Assembly: GCA_021816425.1 (NCBI GenBank)
Contig: JAKAXT010000003.1
Coordinates: 1 to 51,216, forward strand
Source of the DNA: Pseudomonadota bacterium
GTDB lineage: Bacteria > Pseudomonadota > Gammaproteobacteria > Acidiferrobacterales > Acidiferrobacteraceae
Length of the DNA stretch: 51,216 bases
Reading direction: 5' to 3'
In this document: positions 43,674 through 51,216 of the stretch, piece after piece
How positions within the stretch are numbered: the stretch's first letter is position 1
Layout of the letters: every line of letters starts with the position of its first letter
Position numbers and translations under genes: made by a program
Notes under the pieces: generated by a model
The model's database searches: none
Told to the model about the DNA's origin: nothing
The model's input: the letters and a program-made list of their open reading frames with translations, nothing else

Positions 43674-44153
43674 GTCGGGTACCTCCTGAGAGGGGCATTC
43701 CATTCTAGCCCCAGTCCGGCAAGGCGGCGAGCGCGGCCGCGGCGTTCGACGGATTCGCGGTCTGGCCACGATGCCCACCGCCCTTCCCGGCCCACCGGTC
43801 TCGTGGTTCGTTCCCCGGGCCGCCCTATCCGCCCCTTTGCCCCAGGCCGCGCCCGCGTCTTGGTGAGTCCGGCCCCATAATTCGGCGTTTCGGGCCCCGA
43901 TTCCGCGCGATATTCGGCAATTTCTCACATACTAAAATAGTCAGGTATCGAGCGGCGTCGAAGGGGTCGGGCGGTGTCCTTGGCGTGGAATGAGGCCCCG
44001 CGCCCCCGTGAGGCGCGGGCCACCAGGCGCCGGGACCGGACCAAGGCCAAGGGGCGGCCTTCGGGCGAAGGCGTTTTTCTTGGGCGGTCGGGCCGGGCGC
44101 CGCTTGCGCTCGCGCGCCCCGCTTGGGCGGTTGCCGGTCCGTGTTCCGGGCCC
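43674..44153. other. intergenic region holding an orphan rightward terminator
   Basis: 480 bases between HiPIP and cbbO. No convincing protein gene. Contains TAAAAT (43933-43938), a possible -10 with poor -35, and a hairpin plus T-run at 44057-44078 pointing right. The only rightward gene nearby ends 670 bases earlier, so a short unannotated transcript between them is possible. Confidence 0.45.
44057..44078 (+). terminator. intrinsic terminator, rightward, without an obvious upstream gene
   Basis: GCCTTC-GGGC-GAAGGC forms a perfect 6-bp stem with a 4-base loop, followed by G and TTTTT. On the opposite strand no T-run follows, so it does not serve cbbO. Confidence 0.55.
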
Positions 44154-46250
44154 TCAACTCGTCAGGTGGCGGTAGATGTCGGATATCTTGAGCGGCAGTT
44201 TGCGCACATCGTCTATCTGCGCGTAGTTGGCGGCGCCGTACATGTGCGGGAGATAGTCGCGCGCGTCGGTGTCGATGGTGATGCAGAAGGCGTGGATGCC
44301 GTCGCGCTTGGCCTCGAGAAGGGCCTGCCGCGTATCCTCGATCCCGTATTCCCCGCGGTAGCCATCATAATCGTCGGGCTTGCCGTCCGACAAAGTCACG
44401 AGCAGCTTGGTGCGCGCCTCGACGCCTTTCAACATGCCACAGAGGTGCCGGATCGCGACCCCCATGCGGGTATAGTCCTGGGGCTTGATGCCCGTGATGC
44501 GGGCCCGGACCTCCCGATTATATGGCTCATCGAAGCGCTTCACGCGGTATATCTCGCAGCGCTTGCGCGTGATGCCGGAGAACCCGTAGATCGCGTAGCG
44601 GTCGCCCAGGATCTCGAGCGCCTCGCAGAGCAGGACCAGCGACTCGCGTTCGGCGTCGTTGATCCAGCCCTTGGTCGACCCGCTCATGTCAACCATGAAC
44701 ATGACGGCGATGTTGCGCGCGAGCCGTCTGTGGCGCAGAAAGAGCCCGTCGGGAAGTTCGCGCCCCGAGCGCAGATCGGAGAAGCCCTGGATCAAGGCAT
44801 CGAAATCGACTTCGTCGCCGTGCTTCTGGCGCCTCTGCACGGCGTTTTCGCCGCGCAGGGCCTCGAATGTCTTGCGCAGTCTCGTCGACAGCCCGGCATA
44901 TTTGCGCAGGGTCTCCGCCACGAAGGGCTCTTCTGCGGGGTGCACATCGACCTCGCGCAGCACGCACCACTCCTTGCGGTAGTGCTGGCGCTTGTAGTCC
45001 CATTCGTTGTAAAGGAAGGCGCCGTCTTCGTGGTAAGTGCCCTTCCAGACATCCTCGACCTTCTTGGGGCTTTCGGGGGCGTAGTCGCCATCGCCCGCGG
45101 GTACGAGGTATTCGTCCGGGATCTCGCCCAGATCCTGCCTGATCGACTGCATCAGGGCGCGCACATCCGCCGGCGCGGTGAGCCGCTCGCCGTCGAAAAG
45201 CAGCGTAGGCTCGTTGCGGTCGGATCGTTCCTTGCCCGCGCTGAATCGTCGCCTGTCGTCACCCTCGGGCGGACTTGCCTTGCCGGCCAGGAGTTTTTTC
45301 AGGGCGGCCTGCAATGCCGCGCGCTCCTGCGCCATGCGTTCGGCCAGCGCCACGGCCACGGCGCCGCCATCGAGGATCCCCTGGTAGGGGCGGCGCTCGG
45401 GAACGGGTTCGCCGTAAAGGGCGGCCGCTGCCTCATAGGTCGTCTCCACGGTCGCGTCCGCGGCCTCGAGCCGGGCGCTCCACGATTGCCAGGCCCGGGC
45501 GGGCGGCGGCCGATTGTGCAGGGCGCGCAGTTCGCGATACAGCCCGGGAAGCTCCCGCGCAAGGCAGGCGTCCAGCCGGATGGTCTCCAGGGCATGGAAC
45601 AGCTCGCAGGCATAGTCCGGATCCCGGGAGGAGCGGCAGTGATTCATGAGGCGTTCCGGATCGCTGCCCGGAAAGGTCCCGAACCATGTTTGCGCCCAGA
45701 GGTGCGCGGCCATGGCCTTGTAGAGGCGCAAGTTCTCTTCGCGCGTCGGGCGCTCCGCGATCGACGCGGGCAGAAAGAGGCGCGTCGTATCGGTGAAGGG
45801 CCGTGCGCCGCGTTCGAGTCGAAGCGGCCTTCCGGACAGGGCTTGCAGGAACAGCTCCAGGACGGGACCCACTTCCTCGAGTGCGACGGCGCGGGCGCGC
45901 TCGGCGCGCCCGGCGGCGAAGGCCTCGACGGCCGCCAAAGCCGCGATCGCGGGATAGAGCCCCATCTTGTCGTAGACATCCATCGTCTGGATGATCCAGG
46001 CCTCCGCGTCATCCTTGGCCATGCGCTTTAGGCCATCGGCCGCATGGTTGGCGAAATGAAACGCAAGCTCGGGATTGGTTTTGGCGACGATCGCGATCCA
46101 GTGGCGTACGAAGTCCTGCTGGTCGCGGGCAAGCGAGGAGAGCGAGATCGCGGCCTGGCGGCTCGTGCGTCGCAGCGAGAGCGCCGCGTCGAGCTCTTCG
46201 TCGAGCCAGTCCTCGATCTCGGCGGCGGTCAGGGGCCGAAATTCGTCCAT
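44154..46250 (-). CDS. cbbO: CbbO/NorD-type von Willebrand A protein, MoxR partner
   Basis: 698 aa from ATG 46250 (AAGGAG 8 bases upstream). Long N-terminal region, charged middle (about 350-380) and a C-terminal VWA domain with MIDAS motif DMSGSTKG near residue 519 and later TLSDGKPDDYDGYRGEYGIEDTR. With the CbbQ AAA+ ATPase it forms a complex that reactivates inhibited RuBisCO; the paralogous NorD/NorQ pair helps NO reductase. RuBisCO genes are not in the window, so Cbb versus Nor is decided only by the lithotrophic context. Separated from cbbQ by an opposing glutaredoxin-like gene. Confidence 0.8.
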   Translation of the reverse strand: MDEFRPLTAAEIEDWLDEELDAALSLRRTSRQAAISLSSLARDQQDFVRHWIAIVAKTNPELAFHFANHAADGLKRMAKDDAEAWIIQTMDVYDKMGLYPAIAALAAVEAFAAGRAERARAVALEEVGPVLELFLQALSGRPLRLERGARPFTDTTRLFLPASIAERPTREENLRLYKAMAAHLWAQTWFGTFPGSDPERLMNHCRSSRDPDYACELFHALETIRLDACLARELPGLYRELRALHNRPPPARAWQSWSARLEAADATVETTYEAAAALYGEPVPERRPYQGILDGGAVAVALAERMAQERAALQAALKKLLAGKASPPEGDDRRRFSAGKERSDRNEPTLLFDGERLTAPADVRALMQSIRQDLGEIPDEYLVPAGDGDYAPESPKKVEDVWKGTYHEDGAFLYNEWDYKRQHYRKEWCVLREVDVHPAEEPFVAETLRKYAGLSTRLRKTFEALRGENAVQRRQKHGDEVDFDALIQGFSDLRSGRELPDGLFLRHRRLARNIAVMFMVDMSGSTKGWINDAERESLVLLCEALEILGDRYAIYGFSGITRKRCEIYRVKRFDEPYNREVRARITGIKPQDYTRMGVAIRHLCGMLKGVEARTKLLVTLSDGKPDDYDGYRGEYGIEDTRQALLEAKRDGIHAFCITIDTDARDYLPHMYGAANYAQIDDVRKLPLKISDIYRHLTS

Positions 46251-46318
46251 CACGCCCACTCCTTGCGGGCCGCCGCGCCCTTCAGCGCGCCTCCCCCCTT
46301 TCTGATATCCTGAGGCGC

Positions 46319-46567
46319 GTGGAGATCCTTCTTTATCACCGCCCCTATTGCCACCTCTGCGAGGAGATGGCCCGTGGTCTCGCGCCGCTTGCAGCCGAAC
46401 TCGGCGTCGCCGTGCGCGCGGTCGACGTCGACTCCGACCCCGCGCTCGAGGAGCGCTGGGGCCTGCTGATTCCCGTATTGGTCCACGAGGACGCCGAGAT
46501 CTGCCGCTACCACCTGGATGAGGCGGCCGTGCGCGACGCCGTGGCCGCTAAAAGAGCGAGGCGCTGA
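46319..46567 (+). CDS. glutaredoxin-like (DUF836) thiol protein
   Basis: 82 aa from a GTG at 46319. Thioredoxin-fold start [16 protein letters not shown] with a C-x-x-C (CHLC, C11 and C14) and [21 protein letters not shown] giving the cis-proline region (IPV). Probable thiol-disulfide exchange in the cytoplasm. It lies between cbbQ and cbbO but on the opposite strand, and its 3' end overlaps cbbQ by 20 bases. Confidence 0.8.
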   Translation: MEILLYHRPYCHLCEEMARGLAPLAAELGVAVRAVDVDSDPALEERWGLLIPVLVHEDAEICRYHLDEAAVRDAVAAKRARR

Positions 46568-47345
46568 GTTCATTGATGGCGGCGAGCATCTCCGGGTCGT
46601 CGGTGAGGGCCTGGGCGATCGCGCCCTGACACGCCGTCCTGGCGCCGATGCCCGAGACCATGAGTTTGGCCGCGTGCACGAGTAGCCGCGTGCTCGCGCC
46701 CTCTTCGAGGCCGCTGCCCTTCAGGTTGCGCGTCATGGCGGCGAAACGTACGAGCTTGGCGGCGATCTCGTCGCCGACCCCGCTTTCATGGTCGACGATC
46801 CGCCTCTCGAGATCGGCCGATGGGTAATCGAACTCGAGGGCGATGAAGCGCTGGCGGGTGCTCTGCTTCAAGTCCTTCAGCACGCTCTGGTAGCCGGGAT
46901 TGTAGGAGATCGCCAGGGCGAATTCGCCGGGCGCGCTCAAGACCTCTCCGGTCTTCTCGATCGGCAACACGCGCCTGTCGTCGGCCAGGGGGTGGATGAC
47001 GACCGTCGTATCCTTGCGCGCCTCCACGATTTCATCGAGATAGCAGATCCCGCCCAGGCGCACCGCATGCGCAAGCGGACCGTCGATCCATACCGTGTCG
47101 CCCGCCGTTATCAAATAGCGCCCCACGAGATCCGAGGCCGTGAGGTCGTCATGGCACGAGACCGTCACGAGCGGACGTTTGAGGCGCCACGCCATGTGTT
47201 CCATGAATCGCGTCTTGCCGCAGCCCGTCGGGCCTTTCAGGAGGACCGGTATTTTGTTGCGATACGCCCCCTCGAACAGGGCGATCTCCTCGCCCTGGGG
47301 CTCATAGTACGGCTCCTTCGTGATAAGGAGCGCTTCGGTTCGCAT
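46548..47345 (-). CDS. cbbQ: CbbQ/NorQ MoxR-type AAA+ ATPase
   Basis: 265 aa. Walker A GPTGCGKT, Walker [18 protein letters not shown], then ISYNPGYQS and [14 protein letters not shown] (sensor and arginine region). N-terminal [22 protein letters not shown] is family-typical. Works with CbbO on RuBisCO (or NorD on NO reductase). ATG 47345 is used; GTG 47360 has a better ribosome site (GAGGGATAC) and would add five residues. Divergent from qmoA. Confidence 0.87.
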   Translation of the reverse strand: MRTEALLITKEPYYEPQGEEIALFEGAYRNKIPVLLKGPTGCGKTRFMEHMAWRLKRPLVTVSCHDDLTASDLVGRYLITAGDTVWIDGPLAHAVRLGGICYLDEIVEARKDTTVVIHPLADDRRVLPIEKTGEVLSAPGEFALAISYNPGYQSVLKDLKQSTRQRFIALEFDYPSADLERRIVDHESGVGDEIAAKLVRFAAMTRNLKGSGLEEGASTRLLVHAAKLMVSGIGARTACQGAIAQALTDDPEMLAAINELSASLF

Positions 47346-47539
47346 GGCGCCTGGTTTCACGTATCCCTCTGTGGATGGCCTCGCGGAATGCCACAGTATG
47401 CCAAAATCGCCAAGCCTCCAAAAAGCGATTGACGGGTCGTGCCTCTCTCTCCACAATGAGATCGATCCTGGCTGGAACGTGGGTTCTCCCCCGCGCCGGC
47501 AGCGTCATGGGTCGCTCCGGCACTCGTCTGCTGCTCTTA

Positions 47540-47566
47540 ATGGCGCCATAGAAAGTTTCTAACTTT
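47540..47566. promoter_or_regulatory. tandem palindromes, candidate operators of qmoA/cbbQ
   Basis: ATGGCGCCAT (47540-47549) is a perfect 10-base palindrome. Two bases later AAAGTTTCTAACTTT (47552-47566) is a perfect 6-3-6 inverted repeat. Both lie between the divergent cbbQ and qmoA starts. The binding protein is not identified; a LysR-type CbbR or sulfur regulator would be candidates. Confidence 0.4.
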
Positions 47567-47573
47567 GGCTCTG

Positions 47574-47590
47574 GCCCAAGCGGGCTTTTT
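47574..47590 (+). terminator. weak hairpin and T-run before the qmo promoter
   Basis: GCCC-AAGC-GGGC plus TTTTT. The stem is only 4 bp (5 with a G-U pair), so this may be a weak terminator that insulates the qmo promoter from upstream transcription, or chance. Confidence 0.3.
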
Positions 47591-47595
47591 AAGCG

Positions 47596-47601
47596 TATAA
47601 C
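47596..47601 (+). promoter_or_regulatory. -10-like element of qmoA
   Basis: TATAAC at 47596-47601, about 69 bases before the qmoA ATG. No good -35 is present at 16-18 bases upstream, which suggests activator dependence. Confidence 0.4.
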
Positions 47602-47669
47602 GTGAACGTCCCCTACCGGCGCGAGCCGCAGCTGGCTTTGGGCGAACGCACCCCTGAGGAGGTCGCTTA

Positions 47670-48953
47670 ATGGCGGATGTAGTGGCAACACACGAGACCA
47701 TCGTCGTGGTCGGCGGCGGCATAAGCGGAATGACCGCTGCCGTGGAGGCCGCCGAGACCGGCAAGAACGTCATCCTGCTCGAACGGGCGCCCTCGCTGGG
47801 GGGGCGCGTCAGCCAACTCTATAAGTATTTCCCGAAATTGTGTCACCCAACCTGTGGCATGGAGATCAATCTCCGTCGTTTGCGAGGCAACAAGCGCATC
47901 AAGGTGGTGACGCAGGCCGAGGTCCGCAAGGTCGAAGGGCGCGCCGGCGACTACAAGCTTTCGGTCGTCCTCCATCCCCGGTACGTGAACGAAAACTGCA
48001 CGGCTTGCGGCGCATGTGGCGAGGCGGTGTCCGCCGAGGTTCCCAACCCCTTCGATTACGGCATGAGCCGCATGAAGGCCGCCTACCTGCCGTCGCTCAT
48101 GGCCTACCCCCAACGTTACGTGATCGATCCCTCGATCATCGGCACGGCCGATGCGGAGAAGGCCAAGGCCGCGTGCAGGTACGGCGCCATCGATCTCGAC
48201 ATGAAACCCGAGACCATCACCTTGAGCGCGGGCGCCGTGGTGTGGGCGACCGGCTGGCGGCCCTATGACGCGGCCAAGATTCAGCCCTACGGCTACGACC
48301 GGTTCGCCAACGTCATTACGAGCGTGGAGTTCGAGCGCCTATCGGACCCGCGCGGGCCGACGGGAGGCCGCCTCGTGCGCCCCTCGGACGGCAAGGAGGC
48401 CAAGAATGTGGCCTTCATCCAGTGCGCGGGATCCCGCGACCGCAATCATCTAAAGCACTGCTCCCGGATCTGCTGCATGGCCTCCCTGAAGCAGACGACC
48501 TATGTGCGTGAGCACTTTGGCGACAACGCCCAGTCGACCGTCTATTACATCGACATCCGCGCCATCGATCGCTTCGAGGACTTCTATCAGAAGGTGCAGG
48601 CCGATCCCACGGTCCGCTTCGTGAAGTCGAAGGTCGCCAACATAACGGAGGACGAGGCGACGGGCGATGTGATTCTGCACGGCGTCGACACGGAAGGCTA
48701 CCATCGCTACGACAATAGCCACGACCTCTGCGTGCTGGCGGTCGGCATGGAGCCTAGCGTCGACGTGCGGTCGATCGCTGACGTGCGGGTCGACGCGAGC
48801 GGCTTCATAGAGCTGGGACCGACCGACGGCGGCATATTCGGCGCCGGCTGCGCCGCCAACGCTCTCGATGTGAACCGGTCGGTGCAAAGCGCCACCGCGA
48901 GCGTCTTGCGCGCCGTGCAGGTGGTGAACCGCGTCGCTAAGGCGGAGGGTTAG
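47670..48953 (+). CDS. qmoA: QmoA, HdrA-like flavoprotein of the quinone-interacting oxidoreductase
   Basis: 427 aa. FAD-binding VVGGGISGMTAAVEAAETG (13-31). C58 and C62 (FPKLCHPTC) and C110, C113 and C116 (NCTACGAC) are cluster or cysteine ligands typical of QmoA/HdrA; a second GAVVWATGW dinucleotide strand lies near residue 195, and CAGSRDRN with CSRICC follows. It belongs to the soluble part of QmoABC, which passes electrons between APS reductase and quinone; in sulfur oxidisers it runs from APS reductase to quinone. ATG follows GAGGAGG closely. 3 bases before qmoB. Confidence 0.92.
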   Translation: MADVVATHETIVVVGGGISGMTAAVEAAETGKNVILLERAPSLGGRVSQLYKYFPKLCHPTCGMEINLRRLRGNKRIKVVTQAEVRKVEGRAGDYKLSVVLHPRYVNENCTACGACGEAVSAEVPNPFDYGMSRMKAAYLPSLMAYPQRYVIDPSIIGTADAEKAKAACRYGAIDLDMKPETITLSAGAVVWATGWRPYDAAKIQPYGYDRFANVITSVEFERLSDPRGPTGGRLVRPSDGKEAKNVAFIQCAGSRDRNHLKHCSRICCMASLKQTTYVREHFGDNAQSTVYYIDIRAIDRFEDFYQKVQADPTVRFVKSKVANITEDEATGDVILHGVDTEGYHRYDNSHDLCVLAVGMEPSVDVRSIADVRVDASGFIELGPTDGGIFGAGCAANALDVNRSVQSATASVLRAVQVVNRVAKAEG

Positions 48954-48956
48954 GAT

Positions 48957-51194
48957 ATGGCGGATATGAAGATAGGCGCGTATGTGTGCCAGGGATGCGG
49001 CCTGGGCGAGCGCCTGGATACCAAGGCCCTGGCGCTCGTCGCGCAAAAGGAAGGCAAGGCGCACGTGGTGCGGGAGCATGAGTTCCTCTGCAACGGCCAG
49101 GGCGTCGCGATGATCCAGCAGGACATCGACGAGGGCGTAAACCGGGTGGTCATCGCCGCCTGCTCGCGACGCGCCAAGGCCGAAGCCTTCAGCTTCGAGA
49201 ACGTGGCGGTCGCACGCGTGAACCTGCGCGAGCAGGTGATATGGTCTCAGCCCGCCACCGACGACGCCCGTGAACTCACCCAGGAGATGGCGGCCGATTA
49301 CGTGCGCATGGGGTGCGCCGAGGCAAAGAAGGTCGTGGCGCCCACTCCGAACCCGGAACATGGGACCAACAAGCGGGTGCTGGTGGTGGGCGGCGGCGTC
49401 ACCGGGATCACGGCGGCCCTGGAGGCGTCCCGCGCCGGCTACGACGTTCTCCTGGTGGAGAAGACCGGCGTCCTGGGCGGCTATATGGCCCGGCTCCACA
49501 GGCGGGTCCCCTACCGGGAGCCTTTTGCCGATCCGCAGGCCACCGGCATCGAGGGGCTCGTGGCCTCGGTGAACCAGGATCCCCACATTACGGTCTACCT
49601 CAATTCGACGACGACGCGGACGAGCGGGGCCCCCGGGCGCTTCAGCGTCGACATCACGACCGAAAGCGGCCAGACCGCGACCGAGAATGTCGGCGCCATC
49701 GTCATGGCGAGCGGCTTTAGTCCCTACGATGCCACCAAGCTTCCCGAGCTTGGCTATGGCAAGAGCCCGAACGTCGTCGATCAGGCAGGCCTCGAGGAGC
49801 TTGCGCGCGCGGCGGCTGCGAAGGGCGAGCCGATGCGGCGTCCATCGGACGGCAAGGAGATCAAGAGCGTCGTCTTCGTGCAGTGCGCAGGTCAGCGCGA
49901 TGCGACCGGCACCCATCTCAAGTACTGTTCCGGCCACTGCTGCAATACCAGCGTGAAGCAGGCCATGTATTTCAAGGAGCAAAACCCCGAGATAGACACG
50001 GCCATCATCTATACCGATCTCCGGACCCCCGGCAACGGCGAGGACTTCTACCGGAGCGCCCAAAGGAAGGGGGTGATCTTCACCAAGGGCAAGGTGGCGT
50101 CGGTCGACGCGGGCGGCACCGGCTCGGCCACCGTCCGCTTCCACGACCTGATCCTGGACGACAAGGCGGCGACCATGAAGGACGTCGATCTCGTGGTCCT
50201 CGCCACGGGCCAGGTCCCGAACTCGGGGGTCAATATCGACATTCCGCCGGACGCGGAGGACGTGGCGGGCGCGAAGGCGGGCGAGCACGCGGTGTCGGTG
50301 CTGAACCTCACCTACCGGCAGGGACCCGACATCCCGCAGCTGAAATACGGCTTCACCGACTCGCATTTCATATGCTTCCCCTACGAGACGCGCCGTACCG
50401 GCATCTATGCCGCGGGCCCGGTGCGCCGGCCCATGGACATCACGCAGGCGGTGGAAGACGCCACGGGCGCCGCCCTGAAGGCCATCCAGGCCCTCGAGAA
50501 CGCGGGTCTCGGGCGCGCCGCGCACCCGCGGTCGGGCGACCTGAGCTTCCCGACGTTCCGGCGCGAGGGGTGCACCCAGTGCAAGCGCTGTACGGTCGAA
50601 TGCCCGTTTGGCGCCATCGACGAGGACGAGCAGCGCTACCCGCAGTTCAACGAGGGGCGTTGCCGGCGCTGCGGGACGTGCATGGGCGCGTGCCCGGTGC
50701 GCGTCATATCCTTCGAGAATTACTCCGTGGACAGCGTCGGTTCCCAGATCAAGGCGGTCGACGTGCCCGACGAGTTTTCGGAAAAGCCGCGTATCCTCCT
50801 GCTGGCTTGCGAAAACGACGCCTACCCGGCGCTCGACATGGCCGGGGTGGCGGGACATACATCGAGCGCCTTCGTCCGTACCATACCGGTCCGATGCCTG
50901 GGGTCCGTGAATATGATATGGATCACCGATGCCTTGAATAGCGGCTATGATGGGGTCATGTTGATGGGTTGCCGACATGGCGACGAGTACCAGTGCCACT
51001 TCGTGAAGGGCTCGGAGCTCGCGAATTACCGCATGAGCAAGATCGACGACACCTTGAAGAACCTGAACCTTGAGAAAGACCGGGTTCGGGTGCTCGAGGT
51101 GGCCATCGCCGACATCGGCAGGGTTCCGGCGCTCATCAATGAATACGCCGCCAAGATCCAGGAAATCGGCATGAGTCCGTTCAAGGGCTTCTAG
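48957..51194 (+). CDS. qmoB: QmoB, HdrA-like flavoprotein with ferredoxin and MvhD domains
   Basis: 745 aa. An N-terminal Cys-containing module (YVCQGCGLGERLD, IAACSRR) precedes the FAD-binding VVGGGVTGITAALEASRAG near residue 140. Two [4Fe-4S] motifs follow: CTQCKRCTVECPFGAID near 539 and CRRCGTCMGACPVRVIS near 569. The C-terminal MvhD/FrhD-like domain (about 610-745) has LLLACENDAYPALD and LMGCRHGDEYQCHF. This is the full QmoB layout. Electrons should flow between QmoA, QmoB and the membrane QmoC. Ends 9 bases before a likely third gene. Confidence 0.93.
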   Translation: MADMKIGAYVCQGCGLGERLDTKALALVAQKEGKAHVVREHEFLCNGQGVAMIQQDIDEGVNRVVIAACSRRAKAEAFSFENVAVARVNLREQVIWSQPATDDARELTQEMAADYVRMGCAEAKKVVAPTPNPEHGTNKRVLVVGGGVTGITAALEASRAGYDVLLVEKTGVLGGYMARLHRRVPYREPFADPQATGIEGLVASVNQDPHITVYLNSTTTRTSGAPGRFSVDITTESGQTATENVGAIVMASGFSPYDATKLPELGYGKSPNVVDQAGLEELARAAAAKGEPMRRPSDGKEIKSVVFVQCAGQRDATGTHLKYCSGHCCNTSVKQAMYFKEQNPEIDTAIIYTDLRTPGNGEDFYRSAQRKGVIFTKGKVASVDAGGTGSATVRFHDLILDDKAATMKDVDLVVLATGQVPNSGVNIDIPPDAEDVAGAKAGEHAVSVLNLTYRQGPDIPQLKYGFTDSHFICFPYETRRTGIYAAGPVRRPMDITQAVEDATGAALKAIQALENAGLGRAAHPRSGDLSFPTFRREGCTQCKRCTVECPFGAIDEDEQRYPQFNEGRCRRCGTCMGACPVRVISFENYSVDSVGSQIKAVDVPDEFSEKPRILLLACENDAYPALDMAGVAGHTSSAFVRTIPVRCLGSVNMIWITDALNSGYDGVMLMGCRHGDEYQCHFVKGSELANYRMSKIDDTLKNLNLEKDRVRVLEVAIADIGRVPALINEYAAKIQEIGMSPFKGF

Positions 51195-51203
51195 GAGGCA
51201 GAA

Positions 51204-51216
51204 GTGGGAGGTCGGA
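51204..51216 (+). CDS. start of a gene after qmoB (position of qmoC), truncated by window end
   Basis: GTG at 51204 with AGGAGG 5 bases upstream; only four codons are present (M-G-G-R). By synteny this would be qmoC, the membrane haem b/Fe-S subunit, but nothing in the visible sequence proves it. Confidence 0.45.

Larger units (their letters stand above)
47346..47669. other. divergent control region between cbbQ and qmoA
   Basis: 324 bases. Contains two adjacent dyads (47540-47566), a weak hairpin-T-run (47574-47590), and a -10-like TATAAC (47596-47601) before qmoA. No gene seen. Confidence 0.55.

Noticed and set aside
43974-46031. A 685-codon plus-strand frame opposite cbbO
   Set aside because: Antisense to the VWA protein with its MIDAS motif; no domain in the plus frame.
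48450-50999. An 849-codon minus-strand open frame opposite qmoA-qmoB
   Set aside because: The plus strand encodes QmoA and QmoB with intact cluster motifs; the antisense product is Ala/Arg/His-rich and unrecognisable.

Overview
The window is GC-rich chromosomal DNA from a gammaproteobacterium, densely packed with genes. It looks like an acidophilic or chemolithotrophic iron/sulfur oxidiser of the Acidiferrobacter type. This rests on qmoA-qmoB (electron partner of APS reductase) next to cbbQ/cbbO-type RuBisCO activase genes, a Tat-exported HiPIP, and a standard gammaproteobacterial mreBCD-mrdAB-rlpA-lipBA cluster. The organism name is an inference; no rRNA is present. I saw no tRNA, CRISPR array, insertion sequence or prophage.

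Layout. 1-2122: large beta-propeller lipoprotein, cut by the window edge. 2774-3517: FNR-type oxygen sensor with all four cluster cysteines and an ExxSR recognition helix. 4205-7831: NO/O2-response operon (hemerythrin, DUF2249, membrane protein, NnrS, small membrane protein). 7836-10717 (minus): anaerobic ribonucleotide reductase, with the glycyl-radical domain in its own small gene. 10863-15879 (plus): two radical-SAM genes, ubiU, ubiV and a lipoate-ligase-like/DUF116 fusion. 16074-17297 (minus): methyltransferase and ubiT. 17402-22594 (plus): ubiD, hemN, cytochrome c, a flavin oxidoreductase and a DUF2249-hemerythrin fusion. 22644-35049 (all minus): hemolysin III, a yqjD/E/K-like envelope operon, ElyC/YdcF, lipA, lipB, ybeD, D-amino-acid aminotransferase, rlpA, rodA, mrdA, mreD, mreC, mreB. 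35184-39699 (plus): gatCAB and a patatin. 39696-43673: ArsC-like phosphatase, methyltransferase, GGDEF-EAL protein and HiPIP. 44154-47345: cbbO and cbbQ (minus) with a glutaredoxin-like gene facing the other way between them. 47670-51216: qmoA, qmoB and the first codons of a probable third gene.

The first 23 kb reads as one oxygen-limitation island. Five good FNR boxes (TTGAY-N4-RTCAA) and one weaker one sit before fnr itself, the hemerythrin-nnrS operon, nrdD and the divergent ubiUV operon, divergent ubiT/ubiD, hemN, and the flavin oxidoreductase; a further weak match precedes the GGDEF-EAL gene. The targets are the O2-independent versions of dNTP, ubiquinone and haem synthesis. This would let an aerobic sulfur/iron oxidiser keep making quinone, haem and DNA precursors without O2. 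The most unusual points are the split nrdD, a nrdG without a conventional start, two predicted leaderless FNR-dependent mRNAs (ubiT and the flavin oxidoreductase), and the LplA-DUF116 fusion in the ubiUV operon.
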